Source: Waterburya agarophytonicola KI4 (GTDB lineage: Bacteria > Cyanobacteriota > Cyanobacteriia > Cyanobacteriales > Xenococcaceae). Taken from it: 56,343 nucleotides of DNA. Shown piece by piece: positions 53,426 to 56,343 of the stretch. Numbering within the stretch: position 1 is the stretch's first letter; each line of letters begins with the position of its first letter. A model generated the notes under the pieces. The model was not told the origin of the DNA and ran no database searches. It was given only the letters and a program-made list of their open reading frames with translations. Position numbers and translations under genes: made by a program. Location of the stretch: NCBI RefSeq assembly GCF_020640915.1, contig NZ_JADWDC010000014.1:29927-86269 (forward strand). Reading direction: 5' to 3'.

Positions 53426-54694
53426 ATGGATAATAGATTTTCTAATATATTCAATCTGACTGAAGATCAAGCGATCGCTTTATTGAAAAAGCCTTTAAAT
53501 ACTGAAGATGGTACATCAGAACGTTATGTGGGTGCGGCACATCTAATTAACTTTCCGACAGAAAGGTCGATTAATGCTCTGATTGAAGCCATAGAAGATC
53601 GAGATCCTGCTTTAGAAAATCGTATAGCCAGGCGTAAGGCGTTAGAAAGTTTGGGTCGCTTAAAAGCTGTCCGAGCATTACCCACATTAAGAGCTTGTTT
53701 GTCAGATGAGGATGTTCTGACGGTGGAAAATGCGGTATGGTCGATCGGGGAAATTGGAACAGAAGATGAATCTATCCTAGAAGAGATCGCCAATCTGTTA
53801 GGCAAACCAAATCAAACTTATCGCGTCATCATTCATACCCTGGCAAACTTTGATTACAAGCCCGCCATTGACAGAATTAAACCTTTCACAAATTATGACG
53901 AAGAATCTGTAGTTAGTGCAGCGATCTCATCTTTGGCTCGTCTGACCGAAGATAATAGCCAAATGGGACGAGTAGTAGAGTTTTTACAAAACGATAATAT
54001 TAATGCCCGACGTGCTTGTATCCAAGATTTAATTGATGTTGAATATTATCCCGCTATATCGGCGATCGCCAAAGCTCCAATTTCGATAGCCTTTCGTTTG
54101 CGCGGAATAAGATTATTAGCAGCCAAAGGTATTGGTAAGGGAAAGATTACTTTTGGGGATATTGAGTCGAGTTTGGATCGAATAATTCGCGATCGCCCTC
54201 AAGATATTGAGATGGTACACGAATATGACCAACTACCGTCTTTAGAGTTTTTAATTAGAGAGTTATACCATACTGACTTTGGACGTTGTTATTTGGCAGG
54301 AAAAACCATTCTAGAAACATATCCAGCCCAAGCACCTGAGGCTCTTTTGAAGACTTATGCAGAAGAAGCTCATAATGACTATGGCGCGCATTTTCATGTA
54401 GTTAAATTATTAGGATTGCTCAAACACAAATCTAGTTACGATCTCATAGTTGAAGCTCTACACAATGATTCGCCTCAGTTTCAGAAATCTCGTGCCGCAG
54501 CAGCTATCGCCTTAGGAAATATTCACGAGATTCGAGCAATTCCTATTTTGAAAGAAACTTTAAATACTCCCATTTTTGACCTTAAATACGCCAGTCTTTT
54601 AGCATTAGAGCAGTTGGGAGAAAGTTGTTGGTCAGAAGTTGCCAACGACCAAAATCTTTTAATTAAAGCTAAAGCTAACTACAAATTGAGTTAG
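53426..54694 (+). CDS. HEAT-repeat E/F-type phycobilin lyase, CpeY-like
   Basis: 422 residues made of HEAT-like repeats (for example ARRKALESLGRLKAVRALPTL and VENAVWSIGEIGTEDESILE). The length and the segments FPTERSINALIEAI and FRLRGIRLLAAKGI match CpeY, which attaches phycoerythrobilin to phycoerythrin alpha, better than the shorter CpcE or PecE. If correct, the organism makes phycoerythrin; no cpe genes are in the window. Another HEAT-type lyase is possible. It lies in a run with grxC and the PPTase. Confidence 0.7.
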   Translation: MDNRFSNIFNLTEDQAIALLKKPLNTEDGTSERYVGAAHLINFPTERSINALIEAIEDRDPALENRIARRKALESLGRLKAVRALPTLRACLSDEDVLTVENAVWSIGEIGTEDESILEEIANLLGKPNQTYRVIIHTLANFDYKPAIDRIKPFTNYDEESVVSAAISSLARLTEDNSQMGRVVEFLQNDNINARRACIQDLIDVEYYPAISAIAKAPISIAFRLRGIRLLAAKGIGKGKITFGDIESSLDRIIRDRPQDIEMVHEYDQLPSLEFLIRELYHTDFGRCYLAGKTILETYPAQAPEALLKTYAEEAHNDYGAHFHVVKLLGLLKHKSSYDLIVEALHNDSPQFQKSRAAAAIALGNIHEIRAIPILKETLNTPIFDLKYASLLALEQLGESCWSEVANDQNLLIKAKANYKLS

Positions 54695-54720
54695 TAGTAA
54701 TAACCAATAGCAAACAATAA

Positions 54721-55470
54721 ATGAACCTTTGGCAAAATCCTCCCTCTTCACCAAGCCTACAAGACAATCTAGTTCACATTTGGCGTACTAATTTAGATTT
54801 ATCAGAGCAACTGGTTACAGAGTTAGCAACTTGCTTGTCTAAAGATGAAATAGCTAGAGCAAGCAAGTTTCGTTTTCTAGCAGATAAAAGAAGATTTATC
54901 GTTGCCAGGAGTATTTTAAGACATTTATTGGGTGATTATCTCGGAATAAGCCCCGAAAATTTGGTATTTAACTATGGCGATCGAGGAAAACCGCAACTAA
55001 AAAAATGTAGCATGGCACATCCCTTACAGTTTAATATCTCTCATTCCCACGAATATGTATTGTATGGATTTACTACTAACCATTTAATTGGAGTAGATAT
55101 TGAATATTTAAGAAAAATGCCAGATGCATTAAAAATTGCTCGACGCTTTTTTTCCCCCAGAGAATTTCAGTTAATTGCTAGCTTAAAAGACGAACACCAA
55201 GAAAAAGTTTTTTTAAAACTGTGGACAGCTAAAGAAGCCTATCTAAAAGCAGTTGGGGTCGGATTATCAGGATCTTTAGCTAGTGTAGATCTTGATCTAG
55301 ATCGAGAGGAAGACTTTCGTTTATTAGCTATAAAAGGAAATACCATCGCAGTACAAGATTGGTCTATTTATTCTTGTATCCCTTCAAATGATTATGTAGG
55401 GGCTGTGGCTATTGAAACTCAACTAACTAAGCAACAGATTAGCTTTTGGAATTGGAATCGAAATTTATAA
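54721..55470 (+). CDS. 4'-phosphopantetheinyl transferase (Sfp/HetI family)
   Basis: 249 residues. FNISHSHEYVLYG (104-116), IGVDIEYLRK (123-132) and KLWTAKEAYLKAVGVGL (166-182) are the Sfp-type motifs for CoA and Mg. The enzyme transfers phosphopantetheine to the Ser of acyl carrier proteins, so it could activate the ACP of the didomain enzyme at 20755. Cyanobacteria often have one such enzyme. Transcript follows the CpeY-like gene. Confidence 0.92.
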   Translation: MNLWQNPPSSPSLQDNLVHIWRTNLDLSEQLVTELATCLSKDEIARASKFRFLADKRRFIVARSILRHLLGDYLGISPENLVFNYGDRGKPQLKKCSMAHPLQFNISHSHEYVLYGFTTNHLIGVDIEYLRKMPDALKIARRFFSPREFQLIASLKDEHQEKVFLKLWTAKEAYLKAVGVGLSGSLASVDLDLDREEDFRLLAIKGNTIAVQDWSIYSCIPSNDYVGAVAIETQLTKQQISFWNWNRNL

Positions 55471-55592
55471 CTACTATTTCCCAACTTTTCTTAAGCAAAA
55501 CATAGACAAACATAATAAAGTTTAAAATCGATGTTACGATCCCTTATAATTTCTTAATAATATAGTAAATAGGATTTAACAAGAGAGTTTCT

Positions 55593-55907
55593 ATGACGAC
55601 TATTAGCTTTGTAAAGGAAAATAAAGAAGCGATCGCAGCACAAGGATCTAATTTACGTGAGAAAGCTCTCCAAAATCGAGTCGATATATATACCCTGGGA
55701 GGTAAACTAAGGAACTGTGGTGGCTATGGTCAGTGTGCGACGTGTGTTGTTGAAATTGCCGAAGGTATGGACAATTTATCCCCCAAAACCGATTTTGAAA
55801 AACGTAGATTAAAGAAAAAGCCTGACAATTATCGTTTAGCTTGTCAAACTTTAGTCAATGGATCGGTCAAAGTAATTACTAAACCAAAAGCTTCTAAGAA
55901 GAAATAA
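55593..55907 (+). CDS. [2Fe-2S] ferredoxin
   Basis: 104 residues. Cysteines at 42, 48, 51 and 84 in [13 protein letters not shown] and LACQT fit the C-x5-C-x2-C-xn-C pattern of adrenodoxin/ISC-type rather than plant-type (C-x4-C-x2-C) ferredoxins. The tail is basic (KPKASKKK). Partner unknown. Confidence 0.85.
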   Translation: MTTISFVKENKEAIAAQGSNLREKALQNRVDIYTLGGKLRNCGGYGQCATCVVEIAEGMDNLSPKTDFEKRRLKKKPDNYRLACQTLVNGSVKVITKPKASKKK

Positions 55908-55994
55908 CTCTAGTCCATGCAGCTATCCTCCTAAGTAATGATATCCTAGATAGGAATGTTGTTTTAAAATCACCCACCTAGGAGCTGCTTTTAT

Positions 55995-56105
55995 ATGGAA
56001 GTTAACGATCTGGGATTTGTAGCTACTATTCTATTTGTTTTAGTTCCTACTGTCTTCTTACTCATTCTCTTTATCCAAACTGATAAAGACCAAAGAGAAG
56101 GTTAA
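55995..56105 (+). CDS. psbM: Photosystem II reaction centre protein PsbM
   Basis: 36 residues. [20 protein letters not shown] is followed by [16 protein letters not shown]; the helix and the N-terminal VNDLGF(V/I)[10 protein letters not shown] sequence are diagnostic. PsbM lies at the PSII dimer interface. AGGAG lies 13-17 bases upstream of the ATG. The gene is shorter than common ORF cut-offs. Confidence 0.95.
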   Translation: MEVNDLGFVATILFVLVPTVFLLILFIQTDKDQREG

Positions 56106-56343
56106 TATAATCTAAGAAATAAAATAACTTTTTTTGTAGTTGAGCTACAAAGCAATTATTTGCAGCTGCCTTGGCGATAGATGGACTAGTCGCTTTTCTG
56201 GGTTAAGTGCATTATCGCTTTCTGCTCGACTTTTTGTATATATAAGATGTTAGTCAATAAACAGTCAATAAACAATTTATAAGCTATTTAAGTACCTAAG
56301 CAAAATTATTTGTATGTTTTAAGATAAAATTAAAGAAACTCAT

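Noticed and set aside
56106-56343. ATG on the minus strand at the last base (56343) as a gene start
   Set aside because: It opens only a 15-codon frame before a stop; this 238-base tail shows no gene, only a weak TTTGTAG/CTACAAA hairpin at about 56137.

Overview
The window is chromosomal DNA from a cyanobacterium. Direct signs are psbM (36 codons near the right end), ndhH, a cyAbrB regulator, Ycf51, a SigF-type and a group 2 sigma factor, an E/F-type bilin lyase, and very frequent HIP1 octamers (GCGATCGC) inside and between genes. The DNA is AT-rich outside HIP1 sites. Gene content fits a non-marine unicellular, baeocystous or filamentous lineage; I do not assign a genus. No rRNA, tRNA, CRISPR array, prophage or intact insertion sequence was found. 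One decayed TnpB fragment is present.

Layout. 1-6000 (mostly minus strand): a truncated repeat-bearing membrane protein, a TrpE/PabB-type chorismate enzyme overlapping upstream with an EcfT-like transporter subunit, mltG, a YchJ-like protein, a matrixin-like protease and secG. 6000-13150 (mostly plus): THUMP methyltransferase, hemC, a small repetitive lipoprotein, ycf51, a GldA-like dehydrogenase, tatC (minus), the TnpB remnant and a PfkB kinase. 13300-19100: YkvA-like protein, orphan Dam methylase, ndhH, folC and small hypotheticals. 19200-26300: a regulatory block with sigF, an ACP-alpha-oxoamine synthase didomain enzyme, a group 2 sigma factor, cobD, an Rrf2 regulator and a divergent cyAbrB gene. 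26500-33900: GT39 transferase, CPA1 antiporter, an NdhP-like small protein, a metallo-beta-lactamase protein and two conserved hypotheticals.

33900-43350: a folded intergenic RNA candidate resembling 6S RNA, an RNase II/R-like protein with altered catalytic residues, tldE, a DUF3153 lipoprotein, ispD (carrying an in-frame dispersed-repeat insertion), a GT9 transferase, an HD-domain protein and three small conserved proteins. 43600-52900: sufA-like gene, PBP1A, an orphan ParA, a methyltransferase, a three-module pentapeptide-repeat protein, a DUF4327 protein, nagZ-rbfA and a LysR regulator. 53000-56343: glutaredoxin, a CpeY-like bilin lyase, an Sfp/HetI-type phosphopantetheinyl transferase, a [2Fe-2S] ferredoxin and psbM.

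Most genes are housekeeping or photosynthesis-related and stand alone or in pairs, with many convergent pairs separated by clear hairpin terminators. The least ordinary items are the ACP-alpha-oxoamine synthase, for which a possible activating phosphopantetheinyl transferase lies 32 kb away; the palindromic-repeat insertion inside the IspD nucleotide-binding loop; the degenerate RNase II-like protein beside a likely 6S RNA; and an orphan minus-strand terminator at 46170 suggesting an unannotated transcript. I found no clear undescribed multi-gene system.
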